From Tardiphaga sp. (GTDB lineage Bacteria; Pseudomonadota; Alphaproteobacteria; Rhizobiales; Xanthobacteraceae): a stretch of DNA of 64,000 nucleotides. The DNA is taken from positions 1 through 64,000 of the forward strand of contig JASBVG010000118.1 in NCBI GenBank assembly GCA_030147505.1, given 5' to 3'. The number at the start of each line of letters is the position of its first letter. The first letter of the stretch is position 1. The position numbers were made by a program, and so were the translations under genes. The notes under the pieces were generated by a model, which was not told the DNA's origin, did no database searches, and saw only the letters and a list, made by a program, of their open reading frames with translations. Of the stretch, positions 56,405 to 64,000 are shown piece by piece.

Positions 56405-57766
56405 TTATCTCGGTGAGGGCACGGGAATTCCCCAGATGTCCTTGCCGTCGATCGTCAAAACGCTCGTACCAAAAGAGATTTCATCGATACGTTCGCTTTG
56501 TCGCGAAAGGAAGAAATTGTGTTTCGCTGAAACCGCGATGATGTGAGCGATGTCTATTCCACGGAGTTGGCGTAAGGCTCGTTGGCGGCGAAGCGTGCGA
56601 TTAGAAAATCGAGCTTTTGATCCAAGAGTTCCTGCCGTTGCGCTTGTAACTCCTGAGCGGTCGCGATGCTCGTGAGCAATGCGACGATCTGATCGATCGG
56701 GTCGTTGTTTGCCTCCGCTGGATCCGGGGTGGAGAACTGGATCAGCGGCATCAACTGTGTGAGTTGATCGGTGATCGCTTTGCCCTGCTCGAAGAGTTTG
56801 CGGCCGTGTCCCACGGTAAGAGGTGCAAGGTCCGGATTCGAAATATCTTTCTCGTGTGTCATCCTGAGACTCCATCATATGACGTACGACGGGGCGCTTG
56901 AGCCGCAGCAGACGATCGACTGCTCCGTAAACAAAACCTGAGTGCTGATCGCGAACAACCCAGACACCAGCTTTGGCACCCGGAACGATTTCAAAGCCGT
57001 TCTTGTGAATTGCTTCCTTGAATGGCCCGATCGTCATCGTCGCAGCCCAGAGCGATTGCAATTGCGCGCGTGCGGCCGGCAGATCGATGCCGCGACGCTT
57101 CGCCAGATCGCGCGATGCACTCGAAATTGCCGATCTTGGTTTTTCCGCTGTTTCACCATGCTGGCTGACCAACCAAGCCGCGACTTCAGGTCGCGATTTA
57201 CGGAGGGCGCGGACGACCGGGACGTGGTGGCGCCCCAATCCGCATGGTTCAACGGACCGGTTCGGCGGCGGATCGGGGCCGTTCATATCCACGGTGCTCT
57301 GCGCGTGCAGCCAATCAAATTCGATCTCGCGCGCAACCCGTTCTGTACGGAGCTTCGTGTAGGCGTCTTTGACCGCCCGTCCCGTGGCGTCAAAATTGGA
57401 AAGAATGAGATGACCGTGAATACGGCCTTCCGCATCGCCTGCACGAGCTTTGCCATGGATGACGATGCAATAGATCCTCGATCCGTCCGGATCGAATTCC
57501 CGCCGCAACGCATGCGCAGCATCGATGATCTCGGAGTCGGTTCGATCGGTCGCCGGAGAGATAGGGAAATGGTGGAAAGCTGCTGCTCCGGGCACGGCGC
57601 CATCGCGCAGCAGCTCCATGTCGTGCAGCGCGCTGGTGAGGTCTGCGGCGACGGTATTGCCGACCTCGGCGAGCGTAACAAAGTCGTTCTCGGCCTTGTA
57701 GAGATGAACGGATAGATTCACGGTTTGCTGATGGGTCCGGCCGTGCTTGCTGCAATTGATGATCAT
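56405..57766 (-). CDS. Relaxase-like mobilisation protein
   Basis: The frame encodes 453 residues. The first about 290 look genuine. AFHHFPISPATDRTDSEI, then RIYCIVIHGKARAG and GRIHGHLILSNFD, resemble the active-site region of MobA/VirD2-type relaxases, with the HxH metal motif in HGHLIL. The next block (AAWLVSQHGETAEKPRSAIS) is a normal linker. After about residue 300 the composition becomes shadow-like and runs antisense-phased across a separate small gene, so the native protein probably ended near 56870 and this frame reads through. Its start overlaps the stop of the MobC-like gene. It would nick the element at its transfer origin for mobilisation. Assignment to a relaxase family is uncertain. 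Confidence 0.6.
   Translation of the reverse strand: MIINCSKHGRTHQQTVNLSVHLYKAENDFVTLAEVGNTVAADLTSALHDMELLRDGAVPGAAAFHHFPISPATDRTDSEIIDAAHALRREFDPDGSRIYCIVIHGKARAGDAEGRIHGHLILSNFDATGRAVKDAYTKLRTERVAREIEFDWLHAQSTVDMNGPDPPPNRSVEPCGLGRHHVPVVRALRKSRPEVAAWLVSQHGETAEKPRSAISSASRDLAKRRGIDLPAARAQLQSLWAATMTIGPFKEAIHKNGFEIVPGAKAGVWVVRDQHSGFVYGAVDRLLRLKRPVVRHMMESQDDTRERYFESGPCTSYRGTRPQTLRAGQSDHRSTHTVDAADPVLHPGSSGGKQRPDRSDRRIAHEHRDRSGVTSATAGTLGSKARFSNRTLRRQRALRQLRGIDIAHIIAVSAKHNFFLSRQSERIDEISFGTSVLTIDGKDIWGIPVPSPR
56554..56862 (-). CDS. Small hypothetical protein downstream of the relaxase (102 aa)
   Basis: This 102-residue acidic, Leu/Gln-rich protein (for example LLTSIATAQELQAQRQELLD) is probably a helical coiled coil. 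GGAG lies seven bases before its ATG, good support for a real start, and its composition is more protein-like than that of the relaxase frame across the same bases. It overlaps the 3' part of the relaxase frame in a different phase. I do not recognise it. By position it may help mobilisation. Confidence 0.6.
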   Translation of the reverse strand: MTHEKDISNPDLAPLTVGHGRKLFEQGKAITDQLTQLMPLIQFSTPDPAEANNDPIDQIVALLTSIATAQELQAQRQELLDQKLDFLIARFAANEPYANSVE

Positions 57767-58230
57767 GGGGCGGCCTCACTATCGGACGCTGTCACGATCG
57801 CTTCGCGCAGCGCTCGTAATTCGACAATAGCCTCCTGGATAATGGCCGGATCGACGTCAAATCCCGAGTTCGCGGACCGTGCGAGCTGATTGAGATTGTT
57901 GCCGACGTGATTGATCGCCGCGATGACCTTGGCGAGTTCACGCGCGGGCGGTGTTGGCTCACGACGACGGGGCGGAGGAGGCGTAGGTTTTTGGCCGACT
58001 GCGGCCACCACCACCATGCGGGCAAACGAGCATGGGCCAAGGCCGGCGGCCTCAGCAGTTGCATCGACGGCTGCACGCTCGACCGACGAAAGCCGGATGC
58101 GCAGCGCTTCGGTTCTGCGGCTGCTCCCGGCAGTTTTACTGACCGGAACGGGTTGCACAGGGGGACCCTTGCCCAGATTGGCGGTGGTCCTATGGACCAC
58201 CGCCACCGCTGGCCTTTCCTCTGGCTTCAT
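57763..58230 (-). CDS. MobC-like mobilisation accessory protein
   Basis: The 155-residue protein has a ribbon-helix-helix-like part (LRIRLSSVERAAVDATAEAA, then SFARMVVVAAVG), a proline-rich linker and the MobC signature ELAKVIAAINHVGNNLNQLA. MobC proteins bind the transfer origin and help the relaxase open the DNA. The ATG at 58230 lies eight bases after the upstream gene's stop. The longer frame upstream overlaps that gene and is rejected. Its stop overlaps the relaxase start, so the two are translated together. The MobC and relaxase pair indicates a mobilisable rather than self-transferring element, since no mating-pair genes are visible here. Confidence 0.75.
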   Translation of the reverse strand: MKPEERPAVAVVHRTTANLGKGPPVQPVPVSKTAGSSRRTEALRIRLSSVERAAVDATAEAAGLGPCSFARMVVVAAVGQKPTPPPPRRREPTPPARELAKVIAAINHVGNNLNQLARSANSGFDVDPAIIQEAIVELRALREAIVTASDSEAAP

Positions 58231-58238
58231 GATTCTAC

Positions 58239-59051
58239 TCAAGCTTTCGGGCTGGAAGACTTGGGCTTCAAATCGTGGTTGGGCAGTCCGTCTCCGTCTG
58301 CGCGGCGTCCTGCCGGCGGCCTGAAACCGCCAACGGGCAGCCAACCGTCCTTCACTGCCCAACAGGAGAGAGCGATCGTTTCCCGATGCAGAGTGCCGCC
58401 GGGCGCGTCGAGTATCTCCAGAGGGCGTTTTGGCCCGTGGGCGATTGCTCGGCAGATGACCGGACGATTGTAGGAATCGATCACATGGCACTCGTGCTCG
58501 GCAACGGGGCCGTCGGTCAGAACTGGGGCGGGAATCTGTCCACCAGACAACCGCTCGATCCGTCGCGCCAATGCAGTCTCCGCCTCGGCCGAAATTTTGA
58601 TCGCCGCCCCCTTCCAGATGGCTTGGATGAACGTCTGTTTGGCGGTCCGCGCTTTGGCCAACAATGCCGCCATCTGGTCTTCCTCATCCTGGCTCCCAAT
58701 GAACCGCGGGACACTCGATCCAAGCGCGATCAACGCCTGCACATATTGGGCGGTCGGGTCACCGAGCTGCATCCATGCCGTCTCAAGATCGCGCTGGTCT
58801 GCCTCCTTTGGACGGCCAGAAACCTCACCTTGCGTGTCGGCCAACAAGCGCAATGCCAGCGTTGGGCTGGTTATGCGCGACAGCTTCACACGAACGGGGC
58901 GAGGGGCGCGCGCCTGCGTTTTGCGCTCGGCACGGCGATTTCGGGTCGTGGAGGGGCGTTTATCGGGAATATTGGCCGAGGGACGGACAACCGGGCGTAT
59001 CCGGAAAGTCCGCAAGAACGCGGCCAACAGGCTGGTGATGAGTGCGAGCAT
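58239..59051 (-). CDS. Hypothetical protein upstream of mobC
   Basis: The 270-residue protein starts at 59051, where AGGAGA lies about seven bases upstream. It begins with a hydrophobic stretch (MLALITSLLAAFLRTF) followed by a basic region, suggesting a membrane-anchored or exported N-terminus. Residues 75-180 are helical and charged. The C-terminal part (ETIALSCWAVKDGWLPVGGF) looks like a compact beta domain. I do not recognise the family. It is the first gene of the minus-strand mobilisation operon with the MobC and relaxase genes, so an accessory transfer role is likely but unproven. Confidence 0.6.
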   Translation of the reverse strand: MLALITSLLAAFLRTFRIRPVVRPSANIPDKRPSTTRNRRAERKTQARAPRPVRVKLSRITSPTLALRLLADTQGEVSGRPKEADQRDLETAWMQLGDPTAQYVQALIALGSSVPRFIGSQDEEDQMAALLAKARTAKQTFIQAIWKGAAIKISAEAETALARRIERLSGGQIPAPVLTDGPVAEHECHVIDSYNRPVICRAIAHGPKRPLEILDAPGGTLHRETIALSCWAVKDGWLPVGGFRPPAGRRADGDGLPNHDLKPKSSSPKA

Positions 59052-59203
59052 AGCGATCGTCTCCTGTCTGAGTTGAAGGAGACGGCTGATCACCGGCGAT
59101 GCTTCGCCTTGACCGTCTTGAGCCAAAATTGTACCCGCTAAGGTACGCAATCTTGGCTGCCTGCCGAAATTGGCGAGGGTTCCCGCGCTTTTTCTATATT
59201 GAC

Positions 59204-59230
59204 GGAATGTCCCCCCCTCTCCGCCACTAC
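59204..59230 (+). other. Second tRNA-Ser 3'-end-like sequence, candidate right attachment site
   Basis: CCCCCCCTCTCCGCCACTA (about 59211-59229) matches CCCACCCTTTCCGCCACTA at 8190-8208 at 17 of 19 positions in the same orientation. Both resemble the end of a tRNA-Ser gene. No complete tRNA lies upstream. If real, the two sites bracket the integrase, the three adhesin modules and the mobilisation genes. Confidence 0.35.
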
Positions 59231-59332
59231 GCTGTCGCTCTAAACATCCCTGCATCGTCAATGACTTAACGGACCTCGAAGTCGAGATGTCCCCCACGAT
59301 GCACCCCAATGTGTCCCCCAGTCCGTCCTTGA

Positions 59333-59824
59333 TTACGCCAGCACCTCCTCAATACGAAGGTCGGACAGTGTGATCATTTCGCGTTGCTGAATGTTTGGGT
59401 TGGTGGCGGCGATCCAATCAGGGATGCCGGGCACCGCTATCGTCGCTGGGTTGAAGTCCATCCAATAAATGTCTGCCCAGTCGCTGCGTAGAGCGCCAAC
59501 AGGGGCCGAGAGCCGAGTGTCGGTGACATGCCAAGGAGCTGTCGGATCAACCAGCGACACCCGGTATAAGACGTGATGCTGGAAGCCGGCGGTGCCTTGT
59601 CGGAAGTTGCGGGCCTCCATGAGGTCGATGAAGACGAAAGCGCTATGCAGCCTTGACGGTCGATGAGGGAAGCGATGGAGACGGGCTTCTTCCAGCGCCA
59701 TCTCCTTGATAGCGAGGTTGTGCGTCCACTGAGCCTGTCGGAAGACGCGGCCCCAGTTCCCAGCCTTGATGACTGATCCCGGTTCAAGTGTGACACCTGA
59801 TAGGTGATAGTAGTCCACGGACAT
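59333..59824 (-). CDS. DUF2441-like protein
   Basis: The 163-residue protein begins YYHLSGVTLEPGSVIKAGNW and continues FPHRPSRLHSAFVFIDLMEA, both typical of the DUF2441 family. YRVSLVDPTAPWHVTD and WADIYWMDFNP follow. From memory, DUF2441 is placed near ADP-ribosyltransferase-like folds, so it could be a toxin-like or nucleotide-modifying enzyme; I cannot verify that here. It is transcribed away from the TIGR02391-like gene across a gap of only 30 bases, so the two share a control region and may be functionally linked. Length is in the normal range. Confidence 0.62.
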   Translation of the reverse strand: MSVDYYHLSGVTLEPGSVIKAGNWGRVFRQAQWTHNLAIKEMALEEARLHRFPHRPSRLHSAFVFIDLMEARNFRQGTAGFQHHVLYRVSLVDPTAPWHVTDTRLSAPVGALRSDWADIYWMDFNPATIAVPGIPDWIAATNPNIQQREMITLSDLRIEEVLA

Positions 59825-59854
59825 TCCCTTCCTCGAAGCAGACCCGAGTGAACG

Positions 59855-60454
59855 ATGACCAGCCGCCCTCGCGCTAGGCTACACCTCAAGGACATCCCGG
59901 CAGCAGTCAAGAAGCTCGAACGTCGTTCACGTCGGCTCGAAGAGTTCGACCTGAGACGCGGGATGGACTGGTACGGTGAAGCGGCGAGGCTCACCGCTTC
60001 GATCAACGCAACAATTGATGAGGTGTTCGGACAGGGGACAGCCGACGCCTTCGACTTCCAGATTGTTACTCGCTGGTTCACGACCTTGCGCGATGAGGAG
60101 CACATCTGTGCGGAGAGGTTCAAGAGCGGGATTGACCGAGCGAAGAACATTGTCGCGGACGCCATCAAGAGATTGAGTGAATGGGCGGCGGATGCCGATG
60201 ACGATGCGTCCTCGCGGATCATGAGGGCGTACGAGGGACTTGATCTTCACCCGGAGATCGCCCGCGCTGCTAGCGAGCTGTATGCGAACAAGCACTACGC
60301 CAATGCCATTGAAGATGCTGTGAAGGCTCTGAATGCGTTCGTTCGACTGCGGAGCGGGGTAGAAGATCGCGACGGGATCAAGCTCATGGAATACGTCTTC
60401 AGCGTTAAGAGCCCAGTCCTTGCGTTCAACGATCTGCGTGACGGTATTCATTAG
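59855..60454 (+). CDS. TIGR02391-like (Ymh) protein, C-terminally truncated
   Basis: The 199-residue protein has a helical N-terminal part (about residues 10-125) and then the start of the TIGR02391/Ymh domain: LHPEIARAASELYANKHYAN, then AIEDAVKALNAFVRLRSGVE and DGIKLMEYVFS. The family normally continues for about 50 residues to a conserved end with an IRNPxAH-type motif. Here the protein stops just after LAFNDL, so the C-terminal half of the domain is missing. The break lies next to a recombinase remnant, which suggests loss by rearrangement. Family members are often near restriction or defence genes; their biochemical role is unknown to me. It is probably non-functional or altered. Confidence 0.65.
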   Translation: MTSRPRARLHLKDIPAAVKKLERRSRRLEEFDLRRGMDWYGEAARLTASINATIDEVFGQGTADAFDFQIVTRWFTTLRDEEHICAERFKSGIDRAKNIVADAIKRLSEWAADADDDASSRIMRAYEGLDLHPEIARAASELYANKHYANAIEDAVKALNAFVRLRSGVEDRDGIKLMEYVFSVKSPVLAFNDLRDGIH

Positions 60455-60598
60455 CCTTCTCGCGAAGTTGGTTGATGGAGCGAAGCGCCTCCCCAAGCCA
60501 TGAAGGCAATGCGCACGGTGTCGGTGTCGTGGCTATTGGCGATCTGCTGTAAAAACACTGATCTGGAGGGACAGGCCATCTTAGGCGAGCGGGCTGGA

Positions 60599-60778
60599 TC
60601 ACGCCTCCGCCCGTGCCGTGACACGCTGCACCTGCAGAGCAGTCCACTTGGTGCCGCCGCGAGCGGTGGGGATGCCGCGCTCGGTGAGTGCCCGTGCCAT
60701 CGCGCTGGCTGACGTGATGCCCTCGGAGCGGAGCTGCGACAACACCGGGGCGAGATCGGTGGCCCGTTGCGCGGCTCT
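60599..60778 (-). pseudogene. Serine recombinase C-terminal remnant
   Basis: Sixty codons including the stop encode VLSQLRSEGITSASAMARAL and then ERGIPTARGGTKWTALQVQR, the usual C-terminal end of site-specific serine recombinases (resolvase/invertase family) of alphaproteobacteria. The catalytic N-terminal domain is absent: the sequence switches abruptly near 60779 to an adenylate cyclase fragment on the other strand. It is dead debris of a mobile element. Confidence 0.75.
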
Positions 60779-61067
60779 CCATACTGGTATCGCTTTACAC
60801 TATGGAGAGGTCGGCTACGGCAACATTGGTTCGGGCCAACGGCTCGATTTCACAGTAATAGGATCTGACGTCAATTTGGTTAGTCGGATACAGACCGTAT
60901 GCAGTACGAGCGGTCATCCGCTTCTGATGTCCGAGCGATTTGCAACGCTACTCGACCCCGAAACCACAATCGAAATCGGTCAACATAAACTTCGAGGGTT
61001 CATTGAACCTGCCAAACTTTATTCACTTCGCGATGGATTTGCCGGGCGCGCTTCACAAATCCTCTAG
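60779..61067 (+). pseudogene. Class III adenylate/guanylate cyclase 3'-end remnant
   Basis: The readable part begins near 60781 and shows HYGEVGYGNIGSGQRLDFTV followed by IGSDVNLVSRIQ, the C-terminal catalytic signature of class III nucleotide cyclases. It then runs to a natural end (EIGQHKLRGFIEPAKLYSL). The metal-binding N-terminal half is missing because it meets the recombinase remnant at about 60779. It cannot encode an active cyclase. It probably represents the resident gene interrupted by the incoming DNA. Confidence 0.78.
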
Positions 61068-61188
61068 GTGATAAGTGTGGCGAACTCTTTCGAGGCCATC
61101 GTGTCCAATAGGTTGGGATCAGATGGAATCAATCGACCGATCGATAGGACAATACAGAAAAGGAAATGGCAGAGAGCTGGTCGGCCTG

Positions 61189-61848
61189 TCATGGCGTGCT
61201 TCCCTTCAGGGCATGGCCGCGATCCGCGCCATAGATGCCGTGCAGGAAGATACTGATCGCAGAGGTGACGGCGGCTTCTGCTTCGGCAGGCGAGGGCGGC
61301 GGCCGCAATCCCAGGATGACCTGCAGATGGAGGTTGTCGCGCAGCATGCCGACGAAGTGGTCGGCCGCTGAATGGCAGTCGTGGAGTTGGATTTCACCGC
61401 GGGCCTTCGCTTCTTCCAGCACTTCGGCGAGGCGGTCTGCGGCGCGGCCTGGTCCCTTGTCGTAGAAGGCCTTCGCAAGTTCGGGAAAGCGCAGCGCTTC
61501 CGTCATGATCGAGCGATAGATGCCGATAACGGCAGGCGACATATAAATCTCGAGCAGCCGACGCCCGAATTCGAGCAGGATCTCACTGAGGTTCCGTCCG
61601 GCAAACTGCTCGACGGAGAGCGCTACAAGGGCGGTATCCGCGCTTTCGGAAACCAGAGCGGTGAACACGCCTTCCTTACTTCCGAACTCGCTGTAGATAT
61701 TTCGTTTCGAGCCTCCCACGCGCTCGATGATCGAGTCGATGCTGGTCGCCGCATAGCCTTGTTCAAAGAAGACCTGAGCGGCCGCCTCCAGAAGGGCGGT
61801 ACGTCGGTATTCTCGCGACGGCCGTCTCGAGCGTGCGGGGTTGGACAT
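61189..61848 (-). CDS. TetR-family repressor of the efflux operon
   Basis: The 219-residue protein has a TetR helix-turn-helix (ATSIDSIIERVGGSKRNIYS) at about residues 35-60 and an all-helical ligand domain after it, of ordinary family length. The ATG at 61848 (MSNPARS) is preferred to the one six codons upstream because the basic segment before the helix-turn-helix is then of normal size. It is divergent from the HlyD/EmrA-type gene, and two GGTA...TACC palindromes lie between them. It most likely represses the efflux genes and itself until a toxic compound binds. Confidence 0.85.
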   Translation of the reverse strand: MSNPARSRRPSREYRRTALLEAAAQVFFEQGYAATSIDSIIERVGGSKRNIYSEFGSKEGVFTALVSESADTALVALSVEQFAGRNLSEILLEFGRRLLEIYMSPAVIGIYRSIMTEALRFPELAKAFYDKGPGRAADRLAEVLEEAKARGEIQLHDCHSAADHFVGMLRDNLHLQVILGLRPPPSPAEAEAAVTSAISIFLHGIYGADRGHALKGSTP

Positions 61849-61871
61849 AGCGAATTCCTTCAACATTTCGC

Positions 61872-61925
61872 TTGACTGGTACGGTACGTTACCTTACCTG
61901 TCAAGCAGTGGTACGGATCATTACC
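61872..61925 (+). promoter_or_regulatory. Efflux promoter with two TetR-type operators
   Basis: Two palindromes with matching half-sites are present. The first, at 61878-61898, is built from paired GGTA and TACC elements. The second, at 61910-61925, is GGTACGGATCATTACC. The first lies between TTGACT (61872-61877) and TTACCT (61894-61899), a plausible -35/-10 pair with a spacer of 16 bases, so a bound repressor would block transcription of the adaptor gene. Confidence 0.6.
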
Positions 61926-61932
61926 ATTTTGG

Positions 61933-63216
61933 ATGGTGAACATGGAAGTCGCGAAGCAGGCAGCATCGTCGGGCTATGGCGCAAATCCCGACCGTGAGCG
62001 GGATCCCCCAAAGCTCTCTTCGGATCACATCTCAAAAGCGCCTCGCGTGAACCAGAGTGGATCGGTGGGAGGCACGGCAACCTCGAGAGAGGAAGAGGTC
62101 CCTGTTGATCAGGCGCCGCAGAAGGGGCAACGGCGCAAGCGGCTGTTCCTCATGTTCGCAGGTGGATTGGCGCTGGCCGGAGCACTGTGGTGGGGCTGGG
62201 CGACATTTATTGCTGCCGACACCGAAGCCACTGAGAATGCCTACACGAACGTCGAAGTGTCCCAGGTGACGCCGCTCATCGGTGCACCAGTCAAGCATGT
62301 TCTGGTGGTCAACAGCCAGCATGTTCGAGCTGGCGATACTCTGGTCGAACTCGATGACACAGATTTGCGGCTTGCAGCCGCGCAGGCTGAGGCGGCTCTC
62401 GGCCAGGCACGGCGCAAAGTCCGGCAGATTATTGCGAACGACGAGAATTTCGCCGGTCAGGAAAATGCGCGCGCTGCGGACGAGGCGACGGCTCATGCGG
62501 ATCACGCGCGCGCTCAGGCCGATCTTGCCAAGGCACTCACCGATCAGGGCCGGTCAAAAAAGCTCGCGGCTGGCGGATGGGCCACTGCTCAACGGCTCGA
62601 CGACAACGAAACCGCGGTCCTGCAAGCGCAGGCAGCAGTGTCGCAGACAGAGGCTCGCATCAAGGCCTCGGAGGCTGCCCGGCACGCAGCGGCCGGCGCA
62701 CGTCGCGCCAATCAGGTGCTGTTCGACAACACCACTGTCGAGACAAATCCTGAAGTGATAGCTGCCCGGACAAAGCTGGATCAGGCCAACGTGGATCTCG
62801 CGCGTGCTGTGATCCGTGCGCCTGTCGATGGCATTGTCGATCAGCGCCGGGTTGCTGTCGGCCAGCGTGTTCAGGCGGGCACTCCAATCATGGTCGTGGT
62901 GCCACTGCAGGACATGTACGTCGACGCCAACTTCAAGGAAGTGCAGCTCCGCCGCGTCAAGCCCGGACAGCCGGTGCTGCTGACGTCCGACCTCTATGGA
63001 TCGGACGTCGTTTATCACGGTCGCGTTGCTGGTTTCGCCGGCGGCTCGGGGTCCGCATTTGCCGCGATCCCGGCACAGAACGCGACTGGCAACTGGATCA
63101 AGGTTGTTCAGCGCCTTCCCGTGCGGGTGCGGCTTGATCCGAAAGAACTAAACGAGCACCCGTTGCGGGTGGGCCTCTCGATGCACGCCACAATCGATCT
63201 GTCGGACAAGCCTTGA
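61933..63216 (+). CDS. EmrA/HlyD-family membrane fusion protein
   Basis: The 427-residue protein has a polar cytoplasmic N-terminus, a single membrane helix (LFLMFAGGLALAGALWWGW, about residues 73-95) and two lipoyl half-motifs. The first is near VKHVLVVNSQHVRAGDTLVE and the second near RAPVDGIVDQRRVAVGQRVQ, flanking a long coiled coil. The beta-barrel part shows DMYVDANFKEVQL, typical of EmrA. It links an inner-membrane DHA2 pump to an outer-membrane channel for drug export. The DHA2 gene follows one base after its stop. The ATG at 61942 is an alternative start. Confidence 0.88.
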   Translation: MVNMEVAKQAASSGYGANPDRERDPPKLSSDHISKAPRVNQSGSVGGTATSREEEVPVDQAPQKGQRRKRLFLMFAGGLALAGALWWGWATFIAADTEATENAYTNVEVSQVTPLIGAPVKHVLVVNSQHVRAGDTLVELDDTDLRLAAAQAEAALGQARRKVRQIIANDENFAGQENARAADEATAHADHARAQADLAKALTDQGRSKKLAAGGWATAQRLDDNETAVLQAQAAVSQTEARIKASEAARHAAAGARRANQVLFDNTTVETNPEVIAARTKLDQANVDLARAVIRAPVDGIVDQRRVAVGQRVQAGTPIMVVVPLQDMYVDANFKEVQLRRVKPGQPVLLTSDLYGSDVVYHGRVAGFAGGSGSAFAAIPAQNATGNWIKVVQRLPVRVRLDPKELNEHPLRVGLSMHATIDLSDKP

Positions 63217-63217
63217 T

Positions 63218-64000
63218 ATGTCGGAACGGGCAGCACATCACGACGCCGGTCATCCGCCACTGAGCGGGGCGAAACTCGTGCTGGCGGCCGCCGCACTGTC
63301 GTTCGGCAACTTCATGGTGGTGCTCGACACCACGATTGCGAACGTCGCGATGCCGACGATATCTGGCGACCTCGGCGTGTCGACGACGGAGGGGACCTGG
63401 ATCATCACGGCCTATGCCGTCGCCGAGGCGATTACGGTGCCGTTGACAGGATGGCTGTCGCAACGGTTCGGGCAGGTGCGCCTGTTCTCGATCTGCGTCG
63501 TTGCCTTCGTGATTACCTCGATCCTGTGCGGCCTGTCGGGAAACCTTGGTCTGCTTGTGCTGTTTCGGATTCTGCAGGGGTTCGTCGGCGGACCGCTGAT
63601 TCCTCTGTCCTCGACATTGTTGATGTCGATCTTCCCGAGAGAAAAGGCGAATGTCGGTCTGGCGATATGGGGTTTGACGACCGTGGTGGCGCCCATATTC
63701 GGGCCGATCCTCGGAGGATACATCTCGGACAACTACATGTGGGGCTGGATCTTCTACATCAACGTGCCGTTCGGCGCGGCGGTCGGGAGCGTCGCATGGT
63801 GGTTGATGCGGAACCGGGAGACGCCGATCGAACACAGGCGCATCGATATCGTCGGCCTGCTTCTCCTCGTCGTCTTTGTCAGCGCTTTCCAGGTGATGAT
63901 CGACAAGGGGCGTGAACTGGACTGGTTTTCGTCACCGTTCATCGTCGGATCGGCCATCGTGGCGTTCGTTGCGCTGGCCGCACTTATCATCTGGGAGTTG
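63218..64000 (+). CDS. EmrB/DHA2-family MFS drug transporter (partial)
   Basis: Only the first 261 codons are in the window; the frame is open to the right edge. The protein shows the DHA2 features: VVLDTTIANVAMPTISGDLG at the first helix, a second-helix to loop motif GWLSQRFGQVRLF, GFVGGPLIPL, and IFGPILGGYI in the proton antiporter motif C position. At least seven hydrophobic helices are visible. It should export toxic compounds using the proton gradient together with the EmrA-like adaptor encoded directly upstream. The start ATG follows the adaptor stop by one base, and the pair is under the same TetR-type control. Confidence 0.88.
   Translation, partial: MSERAAHHDAGHPPLSGAKLVLAAAALSFGNFMVVLDTTIANVAMPTISGDLGVSTTEGTWIITAYAVAEAITVPLTGWLSQRFGQVRLFSICVVAFVITSILCGLSGNLGLLVLFRILQGFVGGPLIPLSSTLLMSIFPREKANVGLAIWGLTTVVAPIFGPILGGYISDNYMWGWIFYINVPFGAAVGSVAWWLMRNRETPIEHRRIDIVGLLLLVVFVSAFQVMIDKGRELDWFSSPFIVGSAIVAFVALAALIIWEL

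Noticed and set aside
61933-64000. HlyD/MFS pair as the secretion system of the adhesins
   Set aside because: The sequences are of the EmrA/EmrB drug-efflux type with their own TetR control; large TpsA-type proteins use an Omp85-type pore.

Overview
The window looks like chromosomal accessory DNA from an alphaproteobacterium, most likely a Bradyrhizobium, Rhodopseudomonas or Afipia relative. This rests on the high-GC coding style, tRNA-Ser-like 3' ends, FecIR-like modules and DUF3739-type adhesins; no rRNA or complete tRNA is present to confirm it.

Region 1 (about 0.2-8.0 kb) is a compact, divergent, defence-like locus. The right arm encodes a ComEC-like metallo-beta-lactamase-fold protein, one 773-residue protein joining an E2-like domain, a ThiF/E1 domain and a JAB/JAMM peptidase, a four-helix membrane protein, and a DUF2235 (Tle1-like) alpha/beta hydrolase carrying two membrane helices. 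Starts and stops overlap throughout. The left arm encodes a sigma-like protein, a 134-residue unknown and an ImmA/IrrE metallopeptidase. The logic resembles type II CBASS (E2-E1 and JAB around a lipase effector), but no CD-NTase or ubiquitin-like gene is visible.

Region 2 (about 8.2-59.2 kb) looks like an integrated element. It opens with a tRNA-Ser 3'-end-like sequence and a tyrosine recombinase. It closes, on the minus strand, with a MobC-like protein and a relaxase-like gene near a second tRNA-Ser-like 3' end. Between them lie three tandem copies of one four-gene module, each about 15 kb: a secreted STN plus TonB-C-like protein, an ECF sigma factor, a FecR-type anti-sigma factor with a twin-arginine membrane segment, and a giant (4,101-4,162 residue) two-partner-secretion adhesin with a DUF3739-like C-terminal half. 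Copies 2 and 3 are closer to each other than to copy 1. A 29-codon relic of the integrase 3' end lies directly after the stop of adhesin 2, and an IS3 remnant separates modules 1 and 2. No TpsB transporter gene is present in the window.

Region 3 (about 59.3-61.1 kb) is a scar zone: a DUF2441-like gene, a truncated TIGR02391-like gene, the last 59 codons of a serine recombinase, and the 3' end of a class III adenylate cyclase. Region 4 (61.2-64 kb) is an ordinary drug-efflux locus: a TetR repressor, palindromic operators, an EmrA/HlyD adaptor and an EmrB/DHA2 transporter that runs off the window.
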